64,000 nucleotides of DNA from Deltaproteobacteria bacterium (GTDB lineage: Bacteria; Desulfobacterota; Desulfobacteria; Desulfobacterales; UBA2156), in the NCBI GenBank assembly GCA_019309485.1, contig JAFDGC010000001.1, positions 93,678 through 157,677 of the forward strand, read 5' to 3'. The notes under the pieces were generated by a model. It ran no database searches and was not told the DNA's origin. It worked only from the letters and a program-made list of their open reading frames with translations. Every line of letters starts with the position of its first letter. Position 1 is the first letter of the stretch. Both the position numbers and the translations under genes were made by a program. Below, piece after piece: positions 43,576 through 52,512 of the stretch.

Positions 43576-44751
43576 CTAGCTCCGGTAATGGGCATTGATC
43601 TTGACGTAGTCCACGGAAAGATCGGAGGTAACAACGGCGGCACCGGCGGAGCCTTGCCCCAACGAGACTTTCAGGCAAAATTCCGGCCGGCGCAACACCC
43701 GGGTCGCCTCGGCCTCGGCCGTCTTTCCGCATCCGACGCCGCCTTTCACCAGGCGCACATCATTGAAAAAAACGTCGATTTTCTCCGGATCCACCAAGAT
43801 GCCGGCGCGGCCCACGGCCGCCAATATCCGGCCCCAATTGGCATCCTCGCCGAACAGGGCGGTCTTTACCAGACTCGAGGTGGCCACCGTTTCCGCAACC
43901 CGCCGGGCGGCTTCTGCCGACAAAGCCCCTTCCACGATGATCTCCACCACTTTGGTGACCCCCTCCCCGTCTCTGACAAGATCCCGGGCAAGGGTTCCCA
44001 GGACATCGTCCAGAATGCGCTGGAATTTCTCCAGGGAGACATCACCGGCCAGGGCGGCTCCGGATGCGCCGTTTGCCAGGATCAAAACCGTGTCGTTGGT
44101 ACTCATATCGCCGTCAATGCTGATGCGGTTCAAAGACCCTTCCACCGAACGAAAAAGCGCCCGATGGAGATCCTTTGCCGGCGCCTCGAGATCCGTGCAC
44201 ACGAAACACAGCAGTGTGGCCATGTGCGGATGGATCATCCCCGCACCCTTGGCAATACCCGTCACCGCGTATTCCACTCCATCCAGGACACCTTTTCTCG
44301 AGACCACCTTGGGCCGGGTGTCCGTGGTGAGAATCGCCTCGGCAAAGTCAAGAACGCCCTCCGGCCGGAGTCGGCGCACCAGTTCGGGAATGGCGTTTTC
44401 GATCCTTTCGATGGGAAGGGGTTCCCCGATGACGCCGGTGGAGGCCGCCAGGACTTCCTCTGCTTCAACGCCCAGGGCGGAAGCAGTGCACCGGGTCATG
44501 GTCTCGGCGTCCTGCATCCCTTTTGGACCGGTGCAGCAGTTGGCGTTTCCGCTGTTCACGATGATGGACCGGCACCATCCGGAACGGATCCGTTTTCGAT
44601 CCAGCAACACCGGTGCGGCCTGGACCCGGTTGGTGGTGAACACCCCGGCCGCATTGGCAGGCACGTCGGCGTGCAACAGGCCAAGATCCTTCTTTTCAGT
44701 CCCCTTGATGCCGGCACAAAGACCGGCGGCCCGAAACCCTTTGGGTAACAT
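43576..44751 (-). CDS. argJ: ArgJ, bifunctional ornithine acetyltransferase/N-acetylglutamate synthase
   Basis: Recycles the acetyl group in arginine synthesis, N-acetylornithine plus glutamate to ornithine plus N-acetylglutamate. The 391 residues contain PKGFRAAGLCAGIKG, the IIVNSGNANCCTGPKG motif, KGAGMIHPHMATLL with the autoprocessing Thr in MATLL, and SIDGDMSTNDTVLILANG. The self-cleavage site MAT197-like is intact. The last residues INAHYRS match the family end. A promoter lies directly upstream. Confidence 0.95.
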   Translation of the reverse strand: MLPKGFRAAGLCAGIKGTEKKDLGLLHADVPANAAGVFTTNRVQAAPVLLDRKRIRSGWCRSIIVNSGNANCCTGPKGMQDAETMTRCTASALGVEAEEVLAASTGVIGEPLPIERIENAIPELVRRLRPEGVLDFAEAILTTDTRPKVVSRKGVLDGVEYAVTGIAKGAGMIHPHMATLLCFVCTDLEAPAKDLHRALFRSVEGSLNRISIDGDMSTNDTVLILANGASGAALAGDVSLEKFQRILDDVLGTLARDLVRDGEGVTKVVEIIVEGALSAEAARRVAETVATSSLVKTALFGEDANWGRILAAVGRAGILVDPEKIDVFFNDVRLVKGGVGCGKTAEAEATRVLRRPEFCLKVSLGQGSAGAAVVTSDLSVDYVKINAHYRS

Positions 44752-44784
44752 GGATGATTTATGCTTCCTTTTTATGTTTGACGT

Positions 44785-44812
44785 ACTTTATCAAAAAAGG
44801 GATTCTTGTCAA
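44785..44812 (-). promoter_or_regulatory. Predicted argJ promoter
   Basis: On the minus strand, TTGACA (44812-44807), a 16-base spacer and TAAAGT (44790-44785) stand 33 bases before the argJ ATG. The -35 is perfect and the -10 has four of six matches. No ARG-box was recognised. Confidence 0.5.
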
Positions 44813-44900
44813 TCTCGGGGGCTGAAACGGCGATGCCGGCACAAACACGGTTTTAAATGGGGCTTGATTTCACGCGTCAGATCCCACATGATAAAAAACC

Positions 44901-44943
44901 GGGTGGAGCCCCCCGCCTGAAGGGCGGCGCTCCCCGGTAAGGA
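44901..44943 (+). repeat. REP-like palindromic repeat (type A) ahead of truA
   Basis: Second copy of the type A repeat (first at 16401-16440): GGAGCCCC-CCGCCTGAAGGGCGG-CGCTCCCC then GGTAAGG. Its right end, GGTAAGGAAG, supplies the ribosome-binding site of truA. Confidence 0.6.
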
Positions 44944-44947
44944 AGTC

Positions 44948-45685
44948 ATGCCCAATTTCAAGCTCCTCATAGAATACGACGGCACCGCCTACCACGGCTG
45001 GCAGCGGCAGAAGCACCACCCCACCGTCCAGGGGGAAATCGAAGCCGTTTTGGAAACCATGACCGGGCAAAAAGCGACCGTCATCGGCTCCGGAAGAACC
45101 GACGCCGGCGTTCACGCCCTGGGGCAGGTGGCGCATTTTCACAGTAAAACCCGCCTTTCCCCGAAAACCCTCTTGTCCGGACTCAACAGTCTCCTGCCCG
45201 AGGACATCGTGATCCATCGGGTGGTGAAAGTGAAAAAAGACTTTCACGCCCGGTACCACGCCCGGGCCAAGACTTACCAGTACCGCATCTTGAACCGCCC
45301 CATCCGGGGGGCCATCGGCCGGAATTATGCCTGGCACGTGCGAAAGCCCCTGGATGTGGCGGCCATGCGTTCGGCCGCGGCGTGTCTTCTGGGCACCCAC
45401 GATTTCAAGTCTTTTGAAGGGGCCGGAAGCCCCCGATCCCACACCAGGCGCACCCTGACGAAAGCAACGATTTCCAAGGCGCCGGGCGGGTTCATCGTGT
45501 TTGAATTTCGCGCCGACGGATTCCTCAAGGCGATGGTGCGGAACATGGTGGGAACCCTGGTCTCCGTGGGCCTGAAAAAACGCCGGCCCGAGGAAGTGAA
45601 CCAAATCCTGCTTTCAAAAGACCGCCGTCTTGCCGGTTCCACGGCCCCATCCCGGGGTCTGATCCTGAAACGCGTCACCTATTGA
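44948..45685 (+). CDS. truA: TruA, tRNA pseudouridine(38-40) synthase
   Basis: Modifies uridines 38-40 in the anticodon arm of many tRNAs. The 245 residues contain LLIEYDGTAYHGWQRQ, the catalytic GSGRTDAGVHALGQVAHF with its Asp, YQYRILNRP and LKAMVRNMVGTLVSVG. Ribosome site AAGGAAG comes from the palindromic repeat. The 3' end overlaps the convergent CLC gene by seven bases. Confidence 0.96.
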   Translation: MPNFKLLIEYDGTAYHGWQRQKHHPTVQGEIEAVLETMTGQKATVIGSGRTDAGVHALGQVAHFHSKTRLSPKTLLSGLNSLLPEDIVIHRVVKVKKDFHARYHARAKTYQYRILNRPIRGAIGRNYAWHVRKPLDVAAMRSAAACLLGTHDFKSFEGAGSPRSHTRRTLTKATISKAPGGFIVFEFRADGFLKAMVRNMVGTLVSVGLKKRRPEEVNQILLSKDRRLAGSTAPSRGLILKRVTY

Positions 45686-47505
45686 GCACCGGCGCGGTTT
45701 TTCATTTCCCGGATGCGCTGGTTGTAAAAGGCAATGACCTCCCGGCGGTTCAGCATCCCGATGAGTACTCTGGGGTCTTCTTCTTCCACCACCGGAAGGC
45801 TGTCGATATTTTTCTGGGTGAACTTCTGAAGCACCGAGTTGAGATCATCGGAAGGGGCGGTAGTAATGATATCCGAAGTACCGATGTCTTTCATTACCAC
45901 CAGGTCTTCGATCTCCTGGGAGAAAAGGACGCTTCGGACATCGTTGCTCGAAAAAATCCCTGTGAGCCGCCCATCGCGGTCCATGACCGGAAAATAGTGC
46001 TGGGTGGTGGCGGAAAAAAACCGTTTGAACTCGGAAAAGGGCATGTCTTCCGAAATCACCTGGACTTTTTTGACCCGGTGCAACAGGTCCTGGACACGGA
46101 TGGCCTGGAGGATATCCACGAAAAAATCCCCCGCGTGCGCCAGAGAATCGATGCGGCTTTTCACCTGCTTTTCGTAAATGGTCCAGTGCTTGGAGGTCAG
46201 ATACGCCACGGAGCAGACCAGCAGGCTGGGAAGCAACAGATGGTAGGAATTGGTCATTTCGCTGACCATGATGATGGTGGAGATGGGGGTATTGGAGACG
46301 GAGGTGAAGAATCCGGCCATGCCCACCACCACGAAGGCTCCGGGTTCCGTGACGACTCCGGGCATGATCCCGTGGAATACCTTTCCCACTGCCCCTCCCA
46401 TGGCGCCGCCGATCACCACCGAAGGGCCGAACACCCCGCCGCTTCCCCCGGATCCGATGGAAAAAGAGGTGGTGAAGATCTTCCCGATGGCCAATGCCAA
46501 GAGAAACGGGATGGTCAACTCCCCGTTCAGGGCCATCTGGGCGAAACCGTAGCCGAAGGCCAGGGTCTGGGGAAGGAAAAATCCGATGATCCCGGTGCAC
46601 AGTCCTCCCACGGCCGGCTTGAAGTGGTTGGGGATGTGCAACTTCTTAAAATACCGGGTGACGCCGTAAAAGGCATTGACATACAAAGCGCCGGTTGCCG
46701 AAAGCACCAGGGCGAGGATCAGGTAAGGGCCCAGTTCCAAGGGATTTTGAAACTTGAAATACGGGGATTGAAAAAGCGACCCCCACCCGAATACCAGGCA
46801 GAAGAGACAATAGGCCACCACGGAGGCGATACCCGACGGAATGATCACTTCGGATTCGAATTCCGGATCCCGGTAAAGGACCTCCGCGGCAAAAAGGGCT
46901 CCGGCCAACGGCGCCCGAAAGATACTCCCCACCCCGGCGCCGATCCCGGCGGCCATCATGATCCGACGTTCCCGGTCCGAGAGTTTGAGCGTGGTGGCCA
47001 GGAAAGAGCCGAATCCGGCACCGATCTGGGCGATGGGGCCTTCCCGTCCGCCGGATCCGCCGCTCGTCAAGGTAATGGCAGACGCGAGGGTCTTGATGAT
47101 GGGCACCCGACCCCGGATGAAACCGGCCTTGTTGTGATAGGCGTCGATGGCGGCGTCCGTGCCGTGTCCCTCTGCTTCCGGCGCAAAGGTGTACACCAGG
47201 GCCCCGCTTAAAAGTCCCCCAAGGGCCGGGACCAAAAGGAGCATATAACGCGTCAAAGGGGTCCGGGTGGGTGCAAAAAGATGGTGCTCTCCCGCAGGGG
47301 TCGGGGGCCGGTACCCGGCCATAAAGTCGAGGAACAAGTGGAGTCCCACCTGACACAGATAATGAAAGGCAATGGCGCCGAGCCCCGCAATAACGCCGAT
47401 GAGAAGATAATAGACCGTCCACTTTCCGGCCCGGGCGATGTTGAAGCCGGGGCGTTTCCCGGTTCCCGGACGATCCTTTGAAAGGTTGGAAGACGAATCG
47501 GCCAT
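45679..47505 (-). CDS. CLC-family chloride channel/transporter with C-terminal CBS pair
   Basis: Polytopic CLC protein of 608 residues. Start ATG 47505 overlaps the upstream aminotransferase stop by one base (TGATG), which fixes it. Selectivity motifs present are GSGGREGPIAQIG (gating Glu of the GREGP loop retained, typical of Cl-/H+ exchange), PLAGALFAAEVLY and GSGGSGGVFGPSVVIGG. Two CBS domains follow (about residues 470-600: VQVISEDMPFSEF, DIITTAPSDDLNSVL), a likely nucleotide-sensing switch. Fluoride-type CLC selectivity is not suggested by these motifs. Confidence 0.92.
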   Translation of the reverse strand: MADSSSNLSKDRPGTGKRPGFNIARAGKWTVYYLLIGVIAGLGAIAFHYLCQVGLHLFLDFMAGYRPPTPAGEHHLFAPTRTPLTRYMLLLVPALGGLLSGALVYTFAPEAEGHGTDAAIDAYHNKAGFIRGRVPIIKTLASAITLTSGGSGGREGPIAQIGAGFGSFLATTLKLSDRERRIMMAAGIGAGVGSIFRAPLAGALFAAEVLYRDPEFESEVIIPSGIASVVAYCLFCLVFGWGSLFQSPYFKFQNPLELGPYLILALVLSATGALYVNAFYGVTRYFKKLHIPNHFKPAVGGLCTGIIGFFLPQTLAFGYGFAQMALNGELTIPFLLALAIGKIFTTSFSIGSGGSGGVFGPSVVIGGAMGGAVGKVFHGIMPGVVTEPGAFVVVGMAGFFTSVSNTPISTIIMVSEMTNSYHLLLPSLLVCSVAYLTSKHWTIYEKQVKSRIDSLAHAGDFFVDILQAIRVQDLLHRVKKVQVISEDMPFSEFKRFFSATTQHYFPVMDRDGRLTGIFSSNDVRSVLFSQEIEDLVVMKDIGTSDIITTAPSDDLNSVLQKFTQKNIDSLPVVEEEDPRVLIGMLNRREVIAFYNQRIREMKNRAGAQ

Positions 47506-48821
47506 CAGGCTCCACCCCGGGACAAATCCCGGACACCGGCAAGGATCTGATCGAAAAGATCCTGGATTTCGCCTTCCTCCAGGCAGGAAAAGGCCACCCG
47601 GAGATCCCGGTCCCCTATGGAAATCAGTCCGACCCCGTATTTTTCCAGGAGGTGGACCCGGAGTGCTTCTGCGTCCATTTTTTTGAGCCGGAGGCACATG
47701 AAGTACCCGGAATTGAACGGATACGCCTCCCAGGCATCCTGGTACCGGCCCTGCTTGAGGACTTCCCGGACGCGAAGGGCCCTCTGTTTCAAAATTTCGA
47801 ATTTTTCCTTTTTCTCGGCGGCATACCGGCGGTCCCCCATGGAGCGTAACAATAGGGTCTGGCTCAAATGCGGTGCGTTGGAGACGGTCCCCCGGATGCA
47901 CCCGGCGGTCTTTTTCTCCAGTGCCTCGTACACCCTTGCGATGTCGCCGTCGGCCTTGCAGCCGTAAGTGATAAATCCGACGCGAAGTCCCCAGACAAAA
48001 TTTTCCTTGGTGGCACCGTCGAGTTTCACCGCCAGGATGTTGGGATGGCTCTGGGCCAGCGCGGCGAACAGGGATTCAGGAAAGACCGCATCATCGTAAA
48101 AGAGGCCGAAATAGGCATCGTCAAACGCCACCACCACCCTGATCCCCTCTTCGGCCAGACCCCGTAAGATATTCACAATGGCCTCCCCTTCCGCCCGGTT
48201 CGGGGAATACCCCGTGGGGTTGTTGGGGAAATTGAGAATGGGGATCACCTTTCCGGAAACGGCTTCCTTTCGAAGCGCTTCTTCGAATCCCTTCAGGTTG
48301 AATCCGCCGCTTCCGGAAAACAGGGGAAACGTAACGATTTTTGCGCCCTTTTTGACGGAAAAAATCATATTGTAGTTGCCCCACATCTTGTCCGGGAGGA
48401 CCAGGGTATCTCCCGGATCGACCCACAGATCCGCAAACGTGCTGACGCCGTGGGTGACGCCGCACGTGACCACCGGAAGGCTGATCCGTTTTCCGGAAAG
48501 GGTGGGGTTTTTCGCAAAAAGCTCCGCCTGCCAGGCATTTCTCAGGGCGGGGATCCCGAAGGACGGAGCATAGGTGAGGGATTCCTCGGGGGGAATCTCG
48601 TTCACCTGATCCATGAGCGATTGAAAATGCATGGTCCTGTGATGCTCCATGGCAATCCCGATGGTGGCGTTGGCGGCAAACGCCTTTTCCTTTGCCTCGG
48701 CGCCTTGCGTCAAAATCCCCTTGGGGAAAAAAAGACGCTTCCCCATATCGGACAGCATTTCCAAAAGGGCCGGGTTTTGTGCGGAAAGGACCGCGTTGAG
48801 CTCTTGGGCAATCGGGTTCAT
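47505..48821 (-). CDS. PLP-dependent aminotransferase class I/II
   Basis: A 438-residue fold-type I aminotransferase. ATG 48821 has GGGAGAG in front. Visible are NATIGIAMEHH near the start, APSFGIPALRNAW, the NFPNNPTGYSP cofactor loop, DDAYFGLFYDD, and the lysine in DGATKENFVWGLRVGF that binds PLP. The substrate is not obvious; the pattern is of the aspartate/tyrosine-aminotransferase superfamily but lacks hallmarks of AspC. Translationally coupled to the CLC gene. Confidence 0.85.
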   Translation of the reverse strand: MNPIAQELNAVLSAQNPALLEMLSDMGKRLFFPKGILTQGAEAKEKAFAANATIGIAMEHHRTMHFQSLMDQVNEIPPEESLTYAPSFGIPALRNAWQAELFAKNPTLSGKRISLPVVTCGVTHGVSTFADLWVDPGDTLVLPDKMWGNYNMIFSVKKGAKIVTFPLFSGSGGFNLKGFEEALRKEAVSGKVIPILNFPNNPTGYSPNRAEGEAIVNILRGLAEEGIRVVVAFDDAYFGLFYDDAVFPESLFAALAQSHPNILAVKLDGATKENFVWGLRVGFITYGCKADGDIARVYEALEKKTAGCIRGTVSNAPHLSQTLLLRSMGDRRYAAEKKEKFEILKQRALRVREVLKQGRYQDAWEAYPFNSGYFMCLRLKKMDAEALRVHLLEKYGVGLISIGDRDLRVAFSCLEEGEIQDLFDQILAGVRDLSRGGA

Positions 48822-48888
48822 GGAATCTCTCCCTACCATCATCAGATGAATTTTTCCCTTGGGACGCATCCCGGGCGTGTTGGGCACT

Positions 48889-48916
48889 CTTATATACGGG
48901 AGCAAAGGAGAGTCAA
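48889..48916 (-). promoter_or_regulatory. Predicted promoter of the aminotransferase-CLC operon
   Basis: Minus-strand TTGACT (48916-48911), a 16-base spacer and TATAAG (48894-48889). Each box differs from consensus in one position. The start of transcription would fall about 60 bases before the aminotransferase ATG. Confidence 0.6.
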
Positions 48917-48941
48917 GGGAAAACAATGGGTAAGAGGAGAA

Positions 48942-48973
48942 TAAAAAACCCCGCCCGGCAATCAGGCGGGGTT
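48942..48973 (-). terminator. Intrinsic terminator after the PxxKW gene
   Basis: On the minus strand, AACCCCGCC pairs with GGCGGGGTT (48973-48965 with 48955-48947), followed by five T residues. Classical intrinsic terminator placed 22 bases after the PxxKW stop. Confidence 0.85.
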
Positions 48974-48994
48974 TACCTTAAGATCGGAACCCAT

Positions 48995-49285
48995 TTATCT
49001 TGCGGAGCGTTTGGATGCTTTGAGCGGATTCACTTTGACCTTCGTCTCGGACCCGGCCCCTTTTCCCACGTGCGTGGCCAGGTTGCAACTGCCGTGTTTC
49101 CATTTCTGAGAAGGATCCGGATATGCCGTACAGTACCACCGGGAAGAAAATTCGATCTTGCGGTTGCAGCCGTTGCATGGCTCCACGATCTCATGGCAAA
49201 TCCCGCCATTAAAAGAACACCCCTTCTTGGTCATGAACGGGCAGTCCTTTCCGTTTCGAACCGTTACACAAACCAACTGAATCAC
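48995..49285 (-). CDS. PxxKW family cysteine-rich protein
   Basis: A 96-residue protein of a family known from sulfate-reducing and related Desulfobacterota. Eight cysteines (C6, C15, C23, C30, C37, C40, C52, C67) could bind metal or Fe-S centres; the name motif PSQKW is at residues 58-62, and the tail KVNPLKASKRSAR is conserved. GTG 49285 follows AAGGAAAGGGG. The gene has its own near-consensus promoter, leader hairpin and terminator, so it is a stand-alone unit. Function unknown. Confidence 0.88.
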   Translation of the reverse strand: MIQLVCVTVRNGKDCPFMTKKGCSFNGGICHEIVEPCNGCNRKIEFSSRWYCTAYPDPSQKWKHGSCNLATHVGKGAGSETKVKVNPLKASKRSAR

Positions 49286-49308
49286 CCCCTTTCCTTTGTA
49301 TTCAAATG

Positions 49309-49332
49309 AAAAAAAGCCGGGACGCCCCCGGC
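49309..49332 (-). promoter_or_regulatory. Hairpin with T-run in the PxxKW leader (possible attenuator)
   Basis: On the minus strand GCCGGG pairs with CCCGGC (49332-49327 with 49321-49316) followed by seven T residues, a terminator-like structure. It sits between the promoter and the GTG, so transcripts would have to read through it. Confidence 0.65.
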
Positions 49333-49359
49333 AGGTAAAACAATCCTTTTAAACTAGAA

Positions 49360-49388
49360 AATATAATTGATCAAAGCCCCCTTGTCAA
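49360..49388 (-). promoter_or_regulatory. Strong predicted sigma-70 promoter of the PxxKW gene
   Basis: Minus-strand TTGACA (49388-49383), an exact 17-base spacer, and TATATT (49365-49360). Eleven of twelve positions match consensus, making it the best promoter in the window. The message would start about 70 bases before the GTG. Confidence 0.8.
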
Positions 49389-49546
49389 GAATATTTTTGG
49401 CAATGAAACGCGGAAATAAGACCGGATTGTCGTTGATCTGTTTTCAAACATGCGGTAAGCTTGTGTGAATTAAACCCGGCGGGGGGCGCCGTAATCCTCG
49501 CCCCGCCCGGCGGGAAATATAGGCGATCATCGGTTCAATTGCACGG

Positions 49547-50563
49547 ATGAAATCGAATTTGCGTCAAATAAACGTTTCGGATCCGGTCATCGAAAAGGCG
49601 AAAGAGGTCCTCAAGATCGAAGCGGAGGGGATTCTGGCCCTTGCCGAACGGATCGATGAGCGATTCGCCGAGATGGTGGAGGCAATCTATCGCTGTTCCG
49701 GCAGGCTCATCGTCTCGGGGATCGGGAAGTCGGGGACCGTGGGCCGGAAGATCGTGGGGACCCTCAACAGCACCGGTACCCGTGCCCTGTTTTTGCATCC
49801 GGTGGAAGCCATGCACGGGGATCTGGGCATGGTGAGCAAGGGCGACATCTTCCTGGCGCTGTCCAACAGCGGGGAAACGGACGAGTTGAACATCCTCATC
49901 CCCAGCATCCGAAAAATCGGGTGCACCATCATCGCGTTGACCGGAAACGTCCGTTCCACCCTGGCTAAAAACAGTGATATCGTCATCGACGTGGGCGTCC
50001 CAAGAGAAGCCTGCCCCATGGGCCTGGCCCCCACCGCCAGCACCACGGCGCTTCTGGCCGCCGGAGACGCCCTGGCCGTGGTCTTGATCAACAAAAGACG
50101 CTTCAATTCGAACGATTTCGCCCGCATTCATCCCGGGGGAAAGCTGGGCCATCGACTGGCCTGCAAGGTGCGGCAATTCATGCTTACCGGAGACTCCATT
50201 CCCCGGGTTTCCATCGAGGCGGCCATGGAGGCGGCCATCGAGGAAATCAACCGGCTCCAACTCGGCGTCGCCCTGGTGGTGGCGTCGGACGGGAAAACCC
50301 TGGCCGGAATCATCACCGACGGGGATATCCGCCGGCGGATCGCCAAAGAGGAACGCCTGTTGGAGCTTCCCGTGGCGGCCGTCATGACCAAAAACCCCCG
50401 GACCATGGGACCCGAATCCCCGGCCTACGACGCATTGAACCTGATGGAAAAACACCAGATCACCGTCCTTCCGATCGTGGGATCGAAGAAGAAAATCCTG
50501 GGGATCCTGCACCTGCACGATATCCTGGGAAAGGGCGCCTTCAAATTCAACGACATCCAATGA
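49547..50563 (+). CDS. kdsD: KdsD, D-arabinose-5-phosphate isomerase
   Basis: Converts ribulose 5-phosphate to arabinose 5-phosphate, the first step toward Kdo of LPS. The 338 residues hold a SIS domain (SGRLIVSGIGKSGTVGRKIVG, FLHPVEAMHGDLGMV, ALSNSGETDELNIL, PTASTTALLAAGDALAVVL) to about residue 200 and two CBS domains (IITDGDIRRRI, VAAVMTKNPRTM). This is the full KpsF/KdsD architecture. The stop overlaps the phosphofructokinase start by four bases. Confidence 0.93.
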   Translation: MKSNLRQINVSDPVIEKAKEVLKIEAEGILALAERIDERFAEMVEAIYRCSGRLIVSGIGKSGTVGRKIVGTLNSTGTRALFLHPVEAMHGDLGMVSKGDIFLALSNSGETDELNILIPSIRKIGCTIIALTGNVRSTLAKNSDIVIDVGVPREACPMGLAPTASTTALLAAGDALAVVLINKRRFNSNDFARIHPGGKLGHRLACKVRQFMLTGDSIPRVSIEAAMEAAIEEINRLQLGVALVVASDGKTLAGIITDGDIRRRIAKEERLLELPVAAVMTKNPRTMGPESPAYDALNLMEKHQITVLPIVGSKKKILGILHLHDILGKGAFKFNDIQ

Positions 50564-51915
50564 CCCAAAGAGAAACCTACTGCCTGGAAGTTCTCGAAGA
50601 ATACCCCGAAACGGCGATTCCTTCCCTGGGGCCCTGCCGCATTCCTTCTCCGGTGCACCAGCGAAAAGGGGATCGTTTCAAGGAATGCTTCATTACGGAT
50701 TACGACCGCGTCCTTGTGGACGTGAATCTCGTCCGGGTGGAAACCCTCATTCAAAAAGGGGAACCCCTGGCGGCCTTTGAGTTGGCCGGCCCCCGGGAAC
50801 AAGTCTACTTCGATCCGTCCAAGTTGAGATGCGCCCTGGTCACCTGCGGGGGACTTTGCCCCGGACTCAACGACGTCATCCGCTCCATCGTCTTGGAGTT
50901 GCACTACGGATACGGCGTCCGCCACATTTTCGGCATCCGGTACGGCCTCCGGGGATTCATCTCCCGGTACCACCATGACCTGATGCACCTGAATCCCGAA
51001 TCCGTGGGGCACATTCTGGGAACAGGGGGATCCATCCTGGGCTCTTCCCGGGGGCCTCAGCCCATCGATGAAATCGTGGACTGCCTGGAGCGCCTCAACA
51101 TCGGGGTCCTGTTCATGGTGGGCGGCGACGGCACCCTGATGGCCGCCACCAAAATTGCGGATACCATTGCAGGAAGAGGCCTGAAAATCGCCGTGGTGGG
51201 GATCCCCAAAACCATCGACAACGACATCTATCTCGTTTCCCGTTCTTTCGGCTTCGATACCGCCGTGGACGTGGCGACACAGGCCATCCGGGGAGCCCAC
51301 AAGGAGTCGGAGGGGTATCCCAACGGCATCGGGCTCATCAAGCTCATGGGCCGGTACTCGGGTTTCATCGCGGCCACCGCCGCCCTGGCCCAGCAGGACG
51401 TCAATTTCGTCCTTATTCCGGAAGTGGATTTTGATCTTCAGGGACCCGGAGGTCTCCTCGAATCGTTGAGGGCCCGCCTGAAGGCGCGGTCCCACGCGGT
51501 GATCGTGGTGGCCGAAGGGACCGGCCAGAAATTTTTCAAAGATGCCGTCACCGAGCGGGACCCTTCCGGAAACATCCGGCTGAAGGATATCGGCCTGTTC
51601 CTGAAGGAGACCATTTCAGAATACTTCAACGCCCAGAAGATCGATATCTCCTTGAAGTATATCGATCCCAGTTACATGATCCGCAGCCTTCCGGCCAACA
51701 CCAACGATCGGATTTTTTGCAGCGCCCTGGCCCGAAACGCCGTCCATGCCGGGATGGCGGGCAAAACCAAGATGATGGTGGGATACTGGAACGACCGTTT
51801 CGTGCATGTCCCCATGAGTGCATCGGCCGGGCGGCGGAAACAGGTCTCCCCCAGGGGGCCTTTGTGGCAGAATGTGCTCGGGGTCACCGGACAGGGATCC
51901 CTCAGACGCCGCTGA
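50560..51915 (+). CDS. ATP-dependent 6-phosphofructokinase, plant-like clade
   Basis: Phosphorylates fructose 6-phosphate. The 451 residues contain CGGLCPGLNDVIRS, FMVGGDGTLMAA (G188-T192), PKTIDNDI (P216-D222), KLMGRYSGFIAATAAL and LIPEVDFDLQGPGGLL. Gly191 in GGDGT favours ATP over pyrophosphate as donor, while Lys217 in PKTIDND is shared with PPi and plant/trypanosome ATP enzymes. Donor choice is therefore a strong guess, not proven. ATGA overlap with kdsD implies translational coupling. Confidence 0.88.
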   Translation: MTQRETYCLEVLEEYPETAIPSLGPCRIPSPVHQRKGDRFKECFITDYDRVLVDVNLVRVETLIQKGEPLAAFELAGPREQVYFDPSKLRCALVTCGGLCPGLNDVIRSIVLELHYGYGVRHIFGIRYGLRGFISRYHHDLMHLNPESVGHILGTGGSILGSSRGPQPIDEIVDCLERLNIGVLFMVGGDGTLMAATKIADTIAGRGLKIAVVGIPKTIDNDIYLVSRSFGFDTAVDVATQAIRGAHKESEGYPNGIGLIKLMGRYSGFIAATAALAQQDVNFVLIPEVDFDLQGPGGLLESLRARLKARSHAVIVVAEGTGQKFFKDAVTERDPSGNIRLKDIGLFLKETISEYFNAQKIDISLKYIDPSYMIRSLPANTNDRIFCSALARNAVHAGMAGKTKMMVGYWNDRFVHVPMSASAGRRKQVSPRGPLWQNVLGVTGQGSLRRR

Positions 51916-52035
51916 GCCCCCCTGAGCCGGCATCCGGCGGGTTTTTCCCTTCCAGGCAACGATGAACGCATAAAAACCTGATTTTGCCTGCGCCGCAACC
52001 CGTTGCCTTTCTTTTTCCGAAAAGGCTTGACCGGA

Positions 52036-52512
52036 TCAAGTGCACAGGGTTCGGATCCAATCCCCCGTCCAATGGGTCAAGAGGATCACCAGGGTCCCGA
52101 TCACCAGGTGCTCGCCGATGATCTTCCACGGGGGTTCGTTTTGGGCTTTGGCGATGATGTAGGAAAGGATCGTCAGGATCAACATCCCCCAGCAGATGCT
52201 GATGAGAACCGCGGTGAAAAGGGAAAAAAGGAGCACCGGGACCAGGAAGGTCATGGCAAATAAAAATTTTGCCAGAAACGTCGCCAGGGTCGCCACCCAG
52301 ATCTGGGCGGGGGTATGCACGTTTTTCGCCTCTTCCGAAATATGAATCCCCAACGCATCGGAAAAGGCATCGGCGATGGCAATCGTCAAAATGCCGGCCA
52401 GGACAACCACCCGGGAGTGGGTTCCGGAGGTCAGCCCCACCATGAGGCCCAGCGTGGTGATGACCGCAGAGGTGAGTCCGAAAGAAATCCCCGTGCGCAA
52501 TGAATCCTTCAT
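52036..52512 (-). CDS. VIT1/CCC1-like small membrane protein
   Basis: A 158-residue protein with about five hydrophobic segments. The N-terminal half (LRTGISFGLTSAVITTLGLM, ILTIAIADAFSDALGIHISE) resembles the VIT1/CCC1 iron-manganese transporter family, but it is shorter than the usual 200-240 residues. The family's cytosolic metal-binding loop is not seen, so transport function is uncertain. The start at 52512 gives a family-like N-terminus. Confidence 0.7.
   Translation of the reverse strand: MKDSLRTGISFGLTSAVITTLGLMVGLTSGTHSRVVVLAGILTIAIADAFSDALGIHISEEAKNVHTPAQIWVATLATFLAKFLFAMTFLVPVLLFSLFTAVLISICWGMLILTILSYIIAKAQNEPPWKIIGEHLVIGTLVILLTHWTGDWIRTLCT

Noticed and set aside
49433..49461. Possible kdsD promoter TTGATC-17-TAAGCT
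   Set aside because: The -10 matches consensus at only three positions, so it is not listed as a feature.
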